Shown here in pieces: positions 15,592-23,328 of a DNA stretch of 29,902 nucleotides. Made by a program: the position numbers and the translations under genes. A model generated the notes under the pieces. It was given only the letters and a program-made list of their open reading frames with translations, was not told the origin of the DNA and did no database searches. Position 1 is the stretch's first letter. Each line of letters begins with the position of its first letter. This stretch comes from an uncultured Eggerthellaceae bacterium. Lineage in GTDB: Bacteria; Actinomycetota; Coriobacteriia; Coriobacteriales; Eggerthellaceae. The stretch is from assembly GCA_948829205.1 (NCBI GenBank), contig CAQLOA010000001.1:1-29902 (forward strand), written 5' to 3'.

Positions 15592-17076
15592 GTGCGCGGG
15601 AATTTGCTTCCGATAAGGCTTCTTGGATTCGGGTTCTATTGGGCGTGGCTCTTCCTCGTTTGCGTCAGCCCGTCCCTTCTGATGGGGCACCAACTCGTCC
15701 TCGAACTTCCACTTGAGGCGGCAGAGCTTGCGCTCAGAATCGCGTTCGTGGCCGTCATCATGTTCGCTTCGGCCAAAATGAGCACGAAGACCACAAGCCG
15801 TATGCTGCTTGTGATATCCATGGCTGCAGGCGCGGGCGCGTCGGTCCTCGCCACTTCGAACATACCGGGATTCGAGCTCCCATCGCTCGTCCTCATGGCG
15901 TGCGCCGACGCTTCAATGTTCATGCTGTGGCTGTGCTTCTTCGGAAACAAGAAGGTCGGCGAGATAGCCGTCTACATTGCGCTGTCGTATGCCGCAGGAT
16001 CCATACTCTGCCTGGGAATAGCGGCGCTCGAGTTTCAAATGGCTCAGCTTTTCGCCATCCTCTTGCCCGTACTTTCCGGAATATCCTTCTACCTGTCCTA
16101 CCAGCACTACATGGTTGGCGACGAGGAAGCCGGGCCTGACGATGACGCCACGACCGCAAGCGCCGAAGGCGTAGAGCCCATCGAGGAGACCACTAGCACC
16201 TTCCCCTACATGGGAAAGCTGACGGTCGCCTTGGGTATATATGCGATGGTGTTCAGCCTTGCAACGTCCGTGTTCTTCTGCAACGGGATAGAGGTCGACG
16301 TCATGGGGCCCGCCGTAGAGGCGCCTTGCGCACTGGTCATCGGGTTCTTCCTTGCCGCCATGTTCGTATACGGGCGCAACGTGGACGCAACCTACAAGGC
16401 GTACCGCGTAATCCCGCTGGTGTTCGGACTTGGCCTTGCCTCGCTCCTCGTCTCCCAGCCGCCCTTCATGATAGCCTCCAGCTTCCTAATCATGGCGGGA
16501 TACCTGCTTTTCGAAATAATGGCCCTGAACGACTTCTGCAACGCAGTGAAGATACGAGGGCTGGACACCATCCGAGTGCTCGGAATCGCACGGCTGGGAA
16601 TGTCTTGCGGGATGTTCGCCGGATGGATGCTTGGCATCGTGTCGGCAGCCGTGGCCGACATGCTGCCTCCAATCATTTTCACGGCCCTGATAGACATACC
16701 GGCAATTGTCGTAGCCTCCACGCTCGTCTTTACGGAAAAGGAGGTATTCGCCGTGAGGGCCGCAACCGACGAAAGGCTGATAATGGAAGAATACGAGAAG
16801 AACGCCAAACGACGCGACGCAGAGATTCTTCGGGAAGCCTACGGCATCGAAGACGCGCTAATCGAGGAGTTCGGGAGAAGCCGGAACATGTCGAAGCGCG
16901 AGATGGAGGTTCTCCCCATGCTGCTTCGAGGGAAAACGACCGCCTACATATCCGAGCAGCTCTTCATCGCCACTGGCACCACCAAGACGCACATATATAA
17001 CATCTACCAGAAGCTGGGGGTCCACACCAAGATGGACCTGATCGACATGTTCGACGAGTTTCGCAAAAGCAGGTAG
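15592..17076 (+). CDS. Membrane-bound LuxR-family regulator (about 12 TM helices plus C-terminal HTH)
   Basis: This 494-aa protein has about 12 membrane helices arranged in two blocks (residues about 10-185 and 215-405), separated by an acidic linker (DEEAGPDDDATTASAEG), then a LuxR HTH at about 428-490 (MSKREMEVLPMLLRGKTTAYISEQLFI, TTKTHIYNIYQKLGVHTKMDLI). This architecture is a hallmark of Eggerthellaceae, where such genes often sit beside catechol-dehydroxylase-type molybdoenzymes. The start is taken as GTG at 15592, eight nt after AGGAGG; TTG at 15589 and GTG at 15583 are alternatives but the latter overlaps the ribosome binding site. It probably senses an aromatic substrate through the membrane and activates the divergent operon; that is inference. 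Confidence 0.9.
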   Translation: MRGNLLPIRLLGFGFYWAWLFLVCVSPSLLMGHQLVLELPLEAAELALRIAFVAVIMFASAKMSTKTTSRMLLVISMAAGAGASVLATSNIPGFELPSLVLMACADASMFMLWLCFFGNKKVGEIAVYIALSYAAGSILCLGIAALEFQMAQLFAILLPVLSGISFYLSYQHYMVGDEEAGPDDDATTASAEGVEPIEETTSTFPYMGKLTVALGIYAMVFSLATSVFFCNGIEVDVMGPAVEAPCALVIGFFLAAMFVYGRNVDATYKAYRVIPLVFGLGLASLLVSQPPFMIASSFLIMAGYLLFEIMALNDFCNAVKIRGLDTIRVLGIARLGMSCGMFAGWMLGIVSAAVADMLPPIIFTALIDIPAIVVASTLVFTEKEVFAVRAATDERLIMEEYEKNAKRRDAEILREAYGIEDALIEEFGRSRNMSKREMEVLPMLLRGKTTAYISEQLFIATGTTKTHIYNIYQKLGVHTKMDLIDMFDEFRKSR

Positions 17077-17121
17077 AAGAACCAGGTCGGCTCTGCCGCC
17101 TAACGTTCCCGCAGGCCCCTT

Positions 17122-18450
17122 CTAAAGCCTCTGGTTGCGCAGCTCCACGAAGATCACGTCGCCTGGCTGTGGAGGAACGTCGCCCGCCCCCGCCGGCATC
17201 ATATAGTAGGCATTCGCATGCTGCGTCTGGGCCGACCCCGCCTTGCCTGGCACGGGAGTCGCGCGCAAGGTGCCATCGTCCGCGGCTTCCAACGTCATGA
17301 ACTTCACGGCATAGAAGCTCGATCCCGGATCGGTCGCCTCGGGCGGCCTCTGCTCGCCCGGAAGCTTGCCGGGGTTCTCCTTGGCCAGCTTGTGCATGGG
17401 CCCCGCACCAATGGCTGCGCCCAGCCTTGCAGGAATGCGCCGAGGCGCCGGGTCAAGCCCGAAGAACCGCTTCATCAGCGGCAGCAGGTAGAAGTCGAGC
17501 GTGAACGACGCACCGCCCGACGGGCCGGAAATGCCGACGATGGGCACCCCGTCGATCAGCGCGTACGAGCTGTGATGGCCCGGCCCGTGGTTCGTCTGGT
17601 GGCACACCATGGTGCCCATCTCCTCGATTACTTCCACGCACCAATCGTCGGACCCTTTCGACGAGCCGGCGTTCAAAACCACTATGTCGGCCACTTCGCA
17701 TGCCTTCTCAAGCGCATGCCTTATGGCTTTGCGGTCGTCGGGAACGATGTCGAACGGCACGTACACGCCGCCCCACTGCTCCACCTTGCCGCGCACCACG
17801 GCGCTGTTCGACTCGTAGACCCGCCCCGTTGCAGCGAAGCGGTCGGGATGGCTCTCGGAAAACGGCACATTGGGAGGAATCAGCTCGTTGCCGGTGGGGA
17901 CGAACGCGACGCGGGGGCGGGCCACCACCGTTGCCACGGAATAGCCGGCGGAGGCGATCCGCGCGGCCACGTCTGGGGTGATGACGCAGCCTCGTTCGAC
18001 CACCATGTCGCCGGCCCGCATCTGCGACCCCGCCGCGCGAGTCCCCGCAAAGCGCTCGGAAGGCGCAGAGTTCACTACCACCGACTGGGCGTCGTCGGAT
18101 ACCGTGACGTGCTCGACCACCACGGCGGTGTCGAACCCTTCGGGCATGGCGATGCCGGTGTTGGCGAACTCCCAATCGACCCCGCGCGTCCATCCGGACG
18201 TGTCGGGGACGCCGCCCTCGGGGAGCTTGGCGAAGTCGTCCCAATGCACCGCTATGGAATCAAGGCAGCAGGTAAGCACGTTGGGAACGTCGGTCTTGGC
18301 AACGACGTCCTCGGCCAACACGCGACCGCGCGCCGCTTCCAGCGGAACCTGCTCGACGCGCGGGGTGGCGAAACCCTCGGGAAGCGAATCGAGGATGCCC
18401 TCGACGGCTTCCTCCCTCGAAAGTTCGATGTGATGCGAGTGGTCCCTCAT
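17122..18450 (-). CDS. moeA: MoeA-family molybdopterin molybdenumtransferase, divergent motifs
   Basis: This 442-aa cytoplasmic protein inserts molybdate (or tungstate) into adenylated molybdopterin in MoeA homologues. It has the MoeA N-terminal domain (LEAARGRVLAEDVVA, residues 38-51), the MoCF-binding domain (PTGNEL 185-190, YESNSAVV 212-219, AGSSKGSDDW 261-270, GPSGGASFTLDFYL 309-322) and a C-terminal beta domain. The usual SAMDGYA is replaced by CCLDSIAVHW (Asp64 retained), and the PGNP-type motif by PSGGAS. Family members with these changes may be specialised paralogues rather than the housekeeping enzyme. It converges on the LuxR gene. It follows an ABC importer on the same strand, which supports a link to metal supply. 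The start has an AAAGGAAC site. Confidence 0.82.
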   Translation of the reverse strand: MRDHSHHIELSREEAVEGILDSLPEGFATPRVEQVPLEAARGRVLAEDVVAKTDVPNVLTCCLDSIAVHWDDFAKLPEGGVPDTSGWTRGVDWEFANTGIAMPEGFDTAVVVEHVTVSDDAQSVVVNSAPSERFAGTRAAGSQMRAGDMVVERGCVITPDVAARIASAGYSVATVVARPRVAFVPTGNELIPPNVPFSESHPDRFAATGRVYESNSAVVRGKVEQWGGVYVPFDIVPDDRKAIRHALEKACEVADIVVLNAGSSKGSDDWCVEVIEEMGTMVCHQTNHGPGHHSSYALIDGVPIVGISGPSGGASFTLDFYLLPLMKRFFGLDPAPRRIPARLGAAIGAGPMHKLAKENPGKLPGEQRPPEATDPGSSFYAVKFMTLEAADDGTLRATPVPGKAGSAQTQHANAYYMMPAGAGDVPPQPGDVIFVELRNQRL

Positions 18451-18508
18451 TTACGTTCCTTTCGACATGGTTGCGCAACGCAGCGCCCCGGTTTTCGTCC
18501 ATCAAGCC

Positions 18509-18557
18509 CTGCGCCCTGGCCCGGCCTGCCAGCACGGCAGCCACGACCAGGGCGCAG
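18509..18557 (-). other. Stem-loop between the binding-protein gene and moeA
   Basis: A perfect 11-bp inverted repeat, CTGCGCCCTGG (18509-18519) and CCAGGGCGCAG (18547-18557), encloses a second small stem (CTGCC / GGCAG). No T-tract follows on the minus strand. It may be a processing or partial-termination structure that lowers moeA expression relative to the importer, or part of a leader. I cannot match it to the Moco riboswitch by eye. Confidence 0.45.
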
Positions 18558-18584
18558 ACCCAGGAAAAGCGTCCTTGGAAGTCC

Positions 18585-19721
18585 TTAGGCGGCCTTGGGA
18601 AGCGCGCCTTCCAGAATGTCGGCAAGCTCTGCATCCGTGAGGTCGTAGCCGTACATGGTGCTATAGTACGCCTTCGTCACGTCCTGGATGCTGTCGTCAA
18701 ACGCATCAGGATAAAGCAGCCTGGGAAGCCACTGCATGCCCATCAGCTGATTGACCGTGGGCGGGTTGTTCATCCAGCACCAAGGGTTGTTGGGAACCTG
18801 GTAGTAGTTCCCGCTGGCGATGGCCGCGATGCCGGCCCAAGCCGGGTCGGAACCTACCGTGTCGTAGATGCTGCCCTTCTGGAAGATGATGAGCTCGGGG
18901 TTCCACACGGCGATCTGCTCCAGGCTGATCTCGTTGCCCGTGCCCTTGCCGGACGCGTCGTCGACCACAACCACGTTGTTGGCGACCATGTCGACGACCT
19001 GCGCCTGCATGGAGGTCTTGGCGATGGCGTTGAGGCCGTTCTCGCCAAGCAGGTAGGCCATGTTCGCGCGGTCGGCCTCGGGAATCTTGGCCATGGTGTC
19101 CTCGGTCGTCTTGTAGACCTTGTCGCAGTACTCGGAGAGCTCGTTGCCGCGGTCCTCCATGTTCAGCAGCTCGCCGAGCGTCTTGTAGGCGGCACCGTAG
19201 TCATCGAGATATGCCTCGACGAACACCACCGGGATGCCCAGCTGCTCCTGCAGCGCGTCCAGGCTCTCCTCGGTGTCCTTCTTGACCTCGCCGGTGTCGA
19301 TGATGACCTGCGGATCGGCCGCAGCGACGGCCTCGCGGTTCAGGTCGTCCTTGGCGCCCAAAACCGCACCGAAGACCGGGTAGTCCTTGAACTTGCCGCC
19401 GAAGATCTTCAGCTGGTCGTCGTTAAGCTCCTGGGCCAAACCCACCATCATGTCGGGGGCCATCGTCAGAAGGACCTGCTGGGCCGTGAATCCCGACGGG
19501 CAGATCTTCGTGATCTCATTCGGAAGCTCGACCTCGCGGCCCAGCGAGTCGGTGAACATCCTGGTGTCCGACTGAGCCTGCTGCGAACTGGACGACTGGT
19601 TTCCGTCCGAATTGCTCGTGCCGCTTGCGCATCCGGCGAGGCCGATCGCGCCGAAGGCGAGGGTTGCACAGCACGCCGCGGCAACGACCCCCTTCGCTAT
19701 TCTTCCCTTTGTCGTGCGCAT
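18585..19721 (-). CDS. ABC transporter substrate-binding lipoprotein, BtuF/FepB-like (class III)
   Basis: This 378-aa protein has a signal peptide ending in the lipobox LAGC (Cys31), a Ser/Asn-rich linker, then the helical-backbone binding-protein fold: FTDSLGREVELPNEITKICPSG at the start of the mature domain is typical, and the middle contains NREAVAAADPQVIIDTG. This fold binds ferric siderophores, cobalamin, haem or, in MolA-type proteins, molybdate and tungstate. A Trp-rich segment (NPWCWMNNPP) lies near residue 310. Next to MoeA and a molybdoenzyme, molybdate or tungstate is the favoured ligand, by inference. It lies 65 bp after the ATPase gene on the same strand. Confidence 0.85.
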   Translation of the reverse strand: MRTTKGRIAKGVVAAACCATLAFGAIGLAGCASGTSNSDGNQSSSSQQAQSDTRMFTDSLGREVELPNEITKICPSGFTAQQVLLTMAPDMMVGLAQELNDDQLKIFGGKFKDYPVFGAVLGAKDDLNREAVAAADPQVIIDTGEVKKDTEESLDALQEQLGIPVVFVEAYLDDYGAAYKTLGELLNMEDRGNELSEYCDKVYKTTEDTMAKIPEADRANMAYLLGENGLNAIAKTSMQAQVVDMVANNVVVVDDASGKGTGNEISLEQIAVWNPELIIFQKGSIYDTVGSDPAWAGIAAIASGNYYQVPNNPWCWMNNPPTVNQLMGMQWLPRLLYPDAFDDSIQDVTKAYYSTMYGYDLTDAELADILEGALPKAA

Positions 19722-19786
19722 AAACCAAATCCCTTTCTCTGCGCGGCTTGCCCGCCTTCCAACCGTTGGCCGGCCAAGCCTCCTTC

Positions 19787-20563
19787 CTATATCTCGTGCT
19801 TAGGCACGCAAACGCGCACCCTGTCACCATAAAGGGAGTTGACCTCCACCTCCACGTCATACAGCCCGCTGATGAGCTCGGACGTTATGACGTCGCGAGG
19901 GTCGCCGTACGCGTCCACCTTCCCGTTCCTCAGCACCAGCGTCTTGTCGGAGTAGAGGAACGCGTGGTCCGGGTTGTGGGTGGACTGCACGATGGAAAGC
20001 CCTTCCCGTGCCAGCTGCCGCACGCAGGACAGCACGCGCACGGTGTTTCCGTAGTCAAGCGCGCTGGTGGGCTCGTCCATGACGATCGTCTTCGCGTTCT
20101 GGGCGATGGCCCTGGCAATCAGCACCAGCTGCTGCTCGCCGCCGGATATGTGCGTGTACTGGCGATGGGCGAAACGCTCTATCCCTATGCGCTCCAGCGC
20201 CTCGTAGGCCCGCTGCCTCTGCGCGCATCCGGGGTTGGAGAGCATCTTCAAGTCGCTGCCCGTGGCCATCAGCACCACGTCCAGCACCTCGTAGTCGTAC
20301 ACAGGGGAATGCGACTGGGGGATGTAGGACACTTCCCGTGCGCGCTCCTTGATGGAAAGCTTCTTCATGTCCTTGCCATTGACCAACACGCTGCCGGAAT
20401 AGTTCTGGCTGAGGCCTAGGATGCAGCGGAACAGCGTCGACTTCCCCACTCCGTTGGGGCCCAGCACGTTTACAAGGCACCCGTCGGGAATCTCGAAGTT
20501 CAGATCGTGCAGGACCTCGCGGTTGCCATACGAGAAGCAGAGGTTTTCGACCTTTATGCTCAT
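19787..20563 (-). CDS. ABC importer ATPase, FepC/BtuD/MolC-like
   Basis: This 258-aa ATPase has Walker A GPNGVGKST (35-43), Q-loop Gln83 (YIPQSHS), signature ISGGE (139-143), Walker B IVMDEP (160-165) and the H-loop His in STHNPDH. The tail has VEVNSLYGDRVRVCVPKHE, a short C-terminal extension common in iron-complex-type ATPases. The start at 20563 (GGAGG site) overlaps the permease stop by four bases (ATGA), so translation is coupled. A longer frame to 21766 lies over the permease gene and is not used. Confidence 0.9.
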   Translation of the reverse strand: MSIKVENLCFSYGNREVLHDLNFEIPDGCLVNVLGPNGVGKSTLFRCILGLSQNYSGSVLVNGKDMKKLSIKERAREVSYIPQSHSPVYDYEVLDVVLMATGSDLKMLSNPGCAQRQRAYEALERIGIERFAHRQYTHISGGEQQLVLIARAIAQNAKTIVMDEPTSALDYGNTVRVLSCVRQLAREGLSIVQSTHNPDHAFLYSDKTLVLRNGKVDAYGDPRDVITSELISGLYDVEVEVNSLYGDRVRVCVPKHEI

Positions 20564-21600
20564 ATCTTTTTCCTCCGCGTGATTAGGTACAGGAAGAAGG
20601 GCGCGCCCACGAACGCAGTGAGGATCCCGATGGGAATCTCGGCCGTGGTGGCAAGGCGAGCGATGTCGGCCACAAGCAGCAGGAAACCCGCACCCATGAG
20701 CATGGATGCCGGTATCAGCTTGCGGTAGTCGGCACCCACGAGCATGCGGCACAGATGCGGGATCACCAGGCCGACCCATCCGATCATGCCCGTGACCGAC
20801 ACGCACGCCGCCGTGACGAACGTGGCGGCGATGATGACGATTATGCGCACAAGGCGCGCGTTGACGCCCATGGTGGACGCCTCGTCGTCGCCCATGGTCA
20901 GTATGTTGATGCGCCAGCGCAGGGCGAACAGCACCGCACACCCCACAAGCAGTATGGGAAACACGGTGACCACCTGGTCCATCTTCGCGCCGGTAATGCT
21001 GCCCATGAGCCAGTAGGTGATGTCGGCCAGCTCGTCGGTGGGGTCGGCGACCAGCTTCGCGTAGGAGACCCCAGCCTGGAACAGCGAGCTGACCATCACG
21101 CCCGCCAGCACCACCACCATCATGTGGTTGCCCTTGGCCCGGGCGCTTATGAGCAGCACGAGGAACACGGTGAACAGCGCGAAGCAGAAGGCGGACAACG
21201 AGACCATCGCTCCCGTGAACCCGGCAAGTATGGCCAAGGCGGCGCCGAACGCCGCGCCCTGGCTGGCACCCAGGATGTCGGGAGAGACCAGCGGGTTCTG
21301 GAAGGTTCCCTGGTACGCCGCGCCGGCAACGGAGAGGCAGCAGCCCACCATGAGCGCGAGCAGGATGCGCGGAAGCCGCACGTTGAAGAAGAGCGTGTGC
21401 TGCTGGTCGGTCCATGTGGGGTCCAGCGGAACGAAGCGGTCGACGATCATGGCGACGGCCTGCGCAGGGTCTATCGGATAGCGTCCGAGCAGAAGCGAGA
21501 TGGCCGCAATCGCGACGGCCAGCACCGCAAGCACGAGGATTATGAGGTCGGCGCGCCTGCTGGAGTACGACTTCTCCAGGCAACGCTCGTTGGTTTCCAT
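20560..21600 (-). CDS. ABC importer permease, FecCD/BtuC family
   Basis: This 346-aa inner-membrane protein has about ten TM helices. FecCD-family marks are LPRILLALMVGCCLSVAGAAYQGTFQNPLVSPDILGASQGAAFGA (residues about 75-120), LGV-type coupling helix region MGVNARLVRI, and GMIGWVGLVIPHLCRMLVGADYRKLIPASMLMGAGFLLLVADIAR near the end. The family imports siderophores, haem, B12 and, in MolB-type permeases, molybdate or tungstate. It forms one importer with the following ATPase and lipoprotein. A palindrome and a possible promoter lie in the 90 bp upstream, so the importer may have its own transcript. Confidence 0.9.
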   Translation of the reverse strand: METNERCLEKSYSSRRADLIILVLAVLAVAIAAISLLLGRYPIDPAQAVAMIVDRFVPLDPTWTDQQHTLFFNVRLPRILLALMVGCCLSVAGAAYQGTFQNPLVSPDILGASQGAAFGAALAILAGFTGAMVSLSAFCFALFTVFLVLLISARAKGNHMMVVVLAGVMVSSLFQAGVSYAKLVADPTDELADITYWLMGSITGAKMDQVVTVFPILLVGCAVLFALRWRINILTMGDDEASTMGVNARLVRIIVIIAATFVTAACVSVTGMIGWVGLVIPHLCRMLVGADYRKLIPASMLMGAGFLLLVADIARLATTAEIPIGILTAFVGAPFFLYLITRRKKI

Positions 21601-21623
21601 TTTCGCCCTTACTATTTATTCTC

Positions 21624-21643
21624 TTACAAGAATAACCTTGTAA
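21624..21643. promoter_or_regulatory. Inverted repeat upstream of the ABC importer
   Basis: TTACAAG-aataac-CTTGTAA, a perfect 7-bp inverted repeat with 6-bp spacing, lies 24 bp before the permease start. On the minus strand it overlaps a weak promoter (TTGTGG, 18 bp, TATTCT). The size fits a dimeric repressor site. It does not resemble the DtxR or ModE boxes I know. Confidence 0.45.
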
Positions 21644-21690
21644 CAGTATATACCACAATCGAGCATAATTGCAGTGAAATTCCGCCCAGA

Positions 21691-22311
21691 TTATCGGCGG
21701 TTGAAAGCGGCGATAACCTCTTCCTCTGCTTCGCGGCTTGGGCCTATGGCCTTCATCTCGGGCCATGCGGCGACGAACCGCTGCTCCGCCAGCTGCAGCA
21801 ACGCTTCGCGTACCACGACGACCGCGTGGGGGAATTCCTCGGACGGCCCCTCGTCGAGCATCCTAACCGCACTCGTCAGGCCGATGCCCCGCATAAGCTC
21901 AAGCCGGCCCAGCTCGTCCACCACCAAAAGCGATGGCCGCTTCGCGCACTCCCTTGCGGGCTGCTCGGCAAGCGCGTCGAAATGCGCATTCACCCTGTCG
22001 ATGGCTTCGTCGAAGATGTGCCAGCCCAAGGCCAGCTGCTCACTTTGGCTGTCCCCTTGGAACAGGCCGTCGCGTATGGCCAGGTCGCGGCGCTTGGCGA
22101 ATGGGATCCTTTCGCCCTCGGGCAGAAGCACGTTGTCGATGCCGAGCTTTTCGAACCCTTGCTCGTTTGCGTTCGCCGAGCTTGAAGAAACCCAGATGCC
22201 TGGCGCTATCACGCCGTAGGATTCCACGCCTTCCTCGGCGAGGCGCCCCACCAACGCCTCGAGCCAGCGCGTCTTGCCGGTTTGGCATTCTCCCGTCAAA
22301 AGAAACAACAT
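21691..22311 (-). CDS. THEP1-like nucleoside-triphosphatase
   Basis: This 206-aa P-loop protein begins with LFLLTGECQTGKTRW (Walker A GECQTGKT, residues about 7-14) and has a Walker B of LLVVDELGRLEL, like the VDEIGKMEL of THEP1/NTPase_1 proteins. The middle region (GVIAPGIW) matches the GF..PE segment of the family. Such proteins hydrolyse NTPs; similar genes near molybdenum-cofactor genes suggest a role in cofactor or metal handling, which is inference. The start at 22311 is the first Met of the P-loop strand, with GGGGAATG upstream. It lies 90 bp before the permease and may be the first gene of the same transcript. Confidence 0.75.
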   Translation of the reverse strand: MLFLLTGECQTGKTRWLEALVGRLAEEGVESYGVIAPGIWVSSSSANANEQGFEKLGIDNVLLPEGERIPFAKRRDLAIRDGLFQGDSQSEQLALGWHIFDEAIDRVNAHFDALAEQPARECAKRPSLLVVDELGRLELMRGIGLTSAVRMLDEGPSEEFPHAVVVVREALLQLAEQRFVAAWPEMKAIGPSREAEEEVIAAFNRR

Positions 22312-22342
22312 CGCATTCCCCAAACATCCGCATCGTGCTATC

Positions 22343-22370
22343 TTGATTATTATCCGTATTTCAGGATAAA
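22343..22370 (+). promoter_or_regulatory. Promoter with palindrome between the NTPase and DUF364 genes
   Basis: On the plus strand TTGATT (22343-22348) and GATAAA (22365-22370) form a 16-bp-spaced promoter for the DUF364 gene. A perfect inverted repeat TTATCC-gtatttca-GGATAA (22350-22369) covers the spacer and the -10. A GATAAT on the minus strand inside it could serve the NTPase gene. This is a good candidate for a shared operator. Confidence 0.5.
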
Positions 22371-22404
22371 ACAACAGGGACGGTTTGGCGAAAGGCTGAA
22401 GCTT

Positions 22405-23175
22405 ATGTCATGGGAAATGTACGACGAACTGATCGAAGGAATACCCGCGGACGTGCTGGTGAAGGACTACTGCCTGGGCGTCAACTGGTCGTACGTCGAG
22501 GCGGAAAGCGGCTGCGGCGTCTCGTACACCTGTCGAGGGGGAGCCAAGGGCTCCGAGGGCCGCGACTTCCGCGGGCTGCCGCTGTGCGAGATGGCCAAGC
22601 TGTCCAAGTCTTGGTCTTTCGACGAGGCCACTTTGGGCATCGCGGCGATGAACGCCTGGTACGGTCAGCAGAAGCTGCTTGAGCCTTTGGGGGTGGAATA
22701 CGAGGAACGCCAGGAACTCCCCGACGGCACCATTCACAAGATGGACGCCTTCGAGCTGCTGCGTCCGCGCATAGAGGCGCGTGGCGGCGCAAACGGCGTG
22801 GTGATCGGGCACTTCCCGCATGTCGACCGCATCGCCGAGTACGCGAACCTCACCGTGTTGGAGCGCAACTGCCGCACCGAGCTTGACACGCCCGACCCGG
22901 CATGCGAATACGTGATTCCCGAGGCCGACTTCGTGTTCCAGACCGGCGTAACTCTTGAGAACAAGACCGCTCCCCGCCTGCTCGAGCTGGCGAAGGATGC
23001 CTACGTGACGCTTGTGGGACCGTCGGTAGTGATGTCGCCCGTGCTGTTCGAGCATGGAGCCGACATGTTGGCCGGCAGCATCGTAGGAGACGCGGAGCGC
23101 GTCAAGCATGCCGTGAAGTCGGGTGGCATGATGCGCTTCGGAAGCGCCCTGCTGATGGCCCGCCTCTGCGCCTAG
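22405..23175 (+). CDS. DUF4213/DUF364 protein (putative heavy-metal chelation family)
   Basis: This 256-aa cytoplasmic protein has the two-part layout of the family. An N-terminal enolase-N-like part (DUF4213, residues about 5-85) contains DYCLGVNWSYVEAESGCGVSYTCRGG and LGIAAMNAWYG. A Rossmann-like DUF364 part (about 110-250) contains GVVIGHFPHVDRI, YVIPEADFVFQTGVTLENKTAPRLLELAK and LVGPSVVMSPVLFEHGADMLAGSIV. Proteins of this family are found next to metal ABC importers and are thought to handle transition metals. It is transcribed away from the NTPase and importer from a shared control region. The start at 22405 is chosen because conserved sequence begins there; the longer frame to 22282 runs through the divergent gene. 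Confidence 0.82.
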   Translation: MSWEMYDELIEGIPADVLVKDYCLGVNWSYVEAESGCGVSYTCRGGAKGSEGRDFRGLPLCEMAKLSKSWSFDEATLGIAAMNAWYGQQKLLEPLGVEYEERQELPDGTIHKMDAFELLRPRIEARGGANGVVIGHFPHVDRIAEYANLTVLERNCRTELDTPDPACEYVIPEADFVFQTGVTLENKTAPRLLELAKDAYVTLVGPSVVMSPVLFEHGADMLAGSIVGDAERVKHAVKSGGMMRFGSALLMARLCA

Positions 23176-23234
23176 CGCGTCAGGGGACGTTCACTTTTGA
23201 CAATCGCACTGCGCGGCAATTGATCGGTGTCCGC

Positions 23235-23328
23235 AGAGGCTACGCTCGACGCGTCATCGCCTCAAGCTAATCCAGAAGGGATGTGAGCATCCTTCCCAGT
23301 TTTTTGCTTACCTCGCCTCCGTCTCTCC
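23235..23328. repeat. Palindromic dispersed repeat, copy B
   Basis: In inverse orientation to copy A, it shares TACGCTCGACGCGTC exactly (23241-23255), then TCGCCTC and AGCTAA-like bases, and, 50 bp on, GCTTACCTCGCCTCC (23306-23320) followed by CTCTCC. Its ends form an imperfect inverted repeat (AGAGG / CTCTCC). The middle differs from copy A. It overlaps the last seven codons of the hypothetical gene at 23308-23592 and supplies its stop codon. Confidence 0.65.

Noticed and set aside
18451..18584. Moco riboswitch before moeA
   Set aside because: The stem-loop at 18509-18557 is real, but I cannot match the conserved Moco RNA core by eye; an Infernal search against the Moco model would settle it.
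20755..22185. A long plus-strand frame opposite the permease and NTPase
   Set aside because: Composition is His/Arg/Gly-rich and it crosses three real genes on the other strand.
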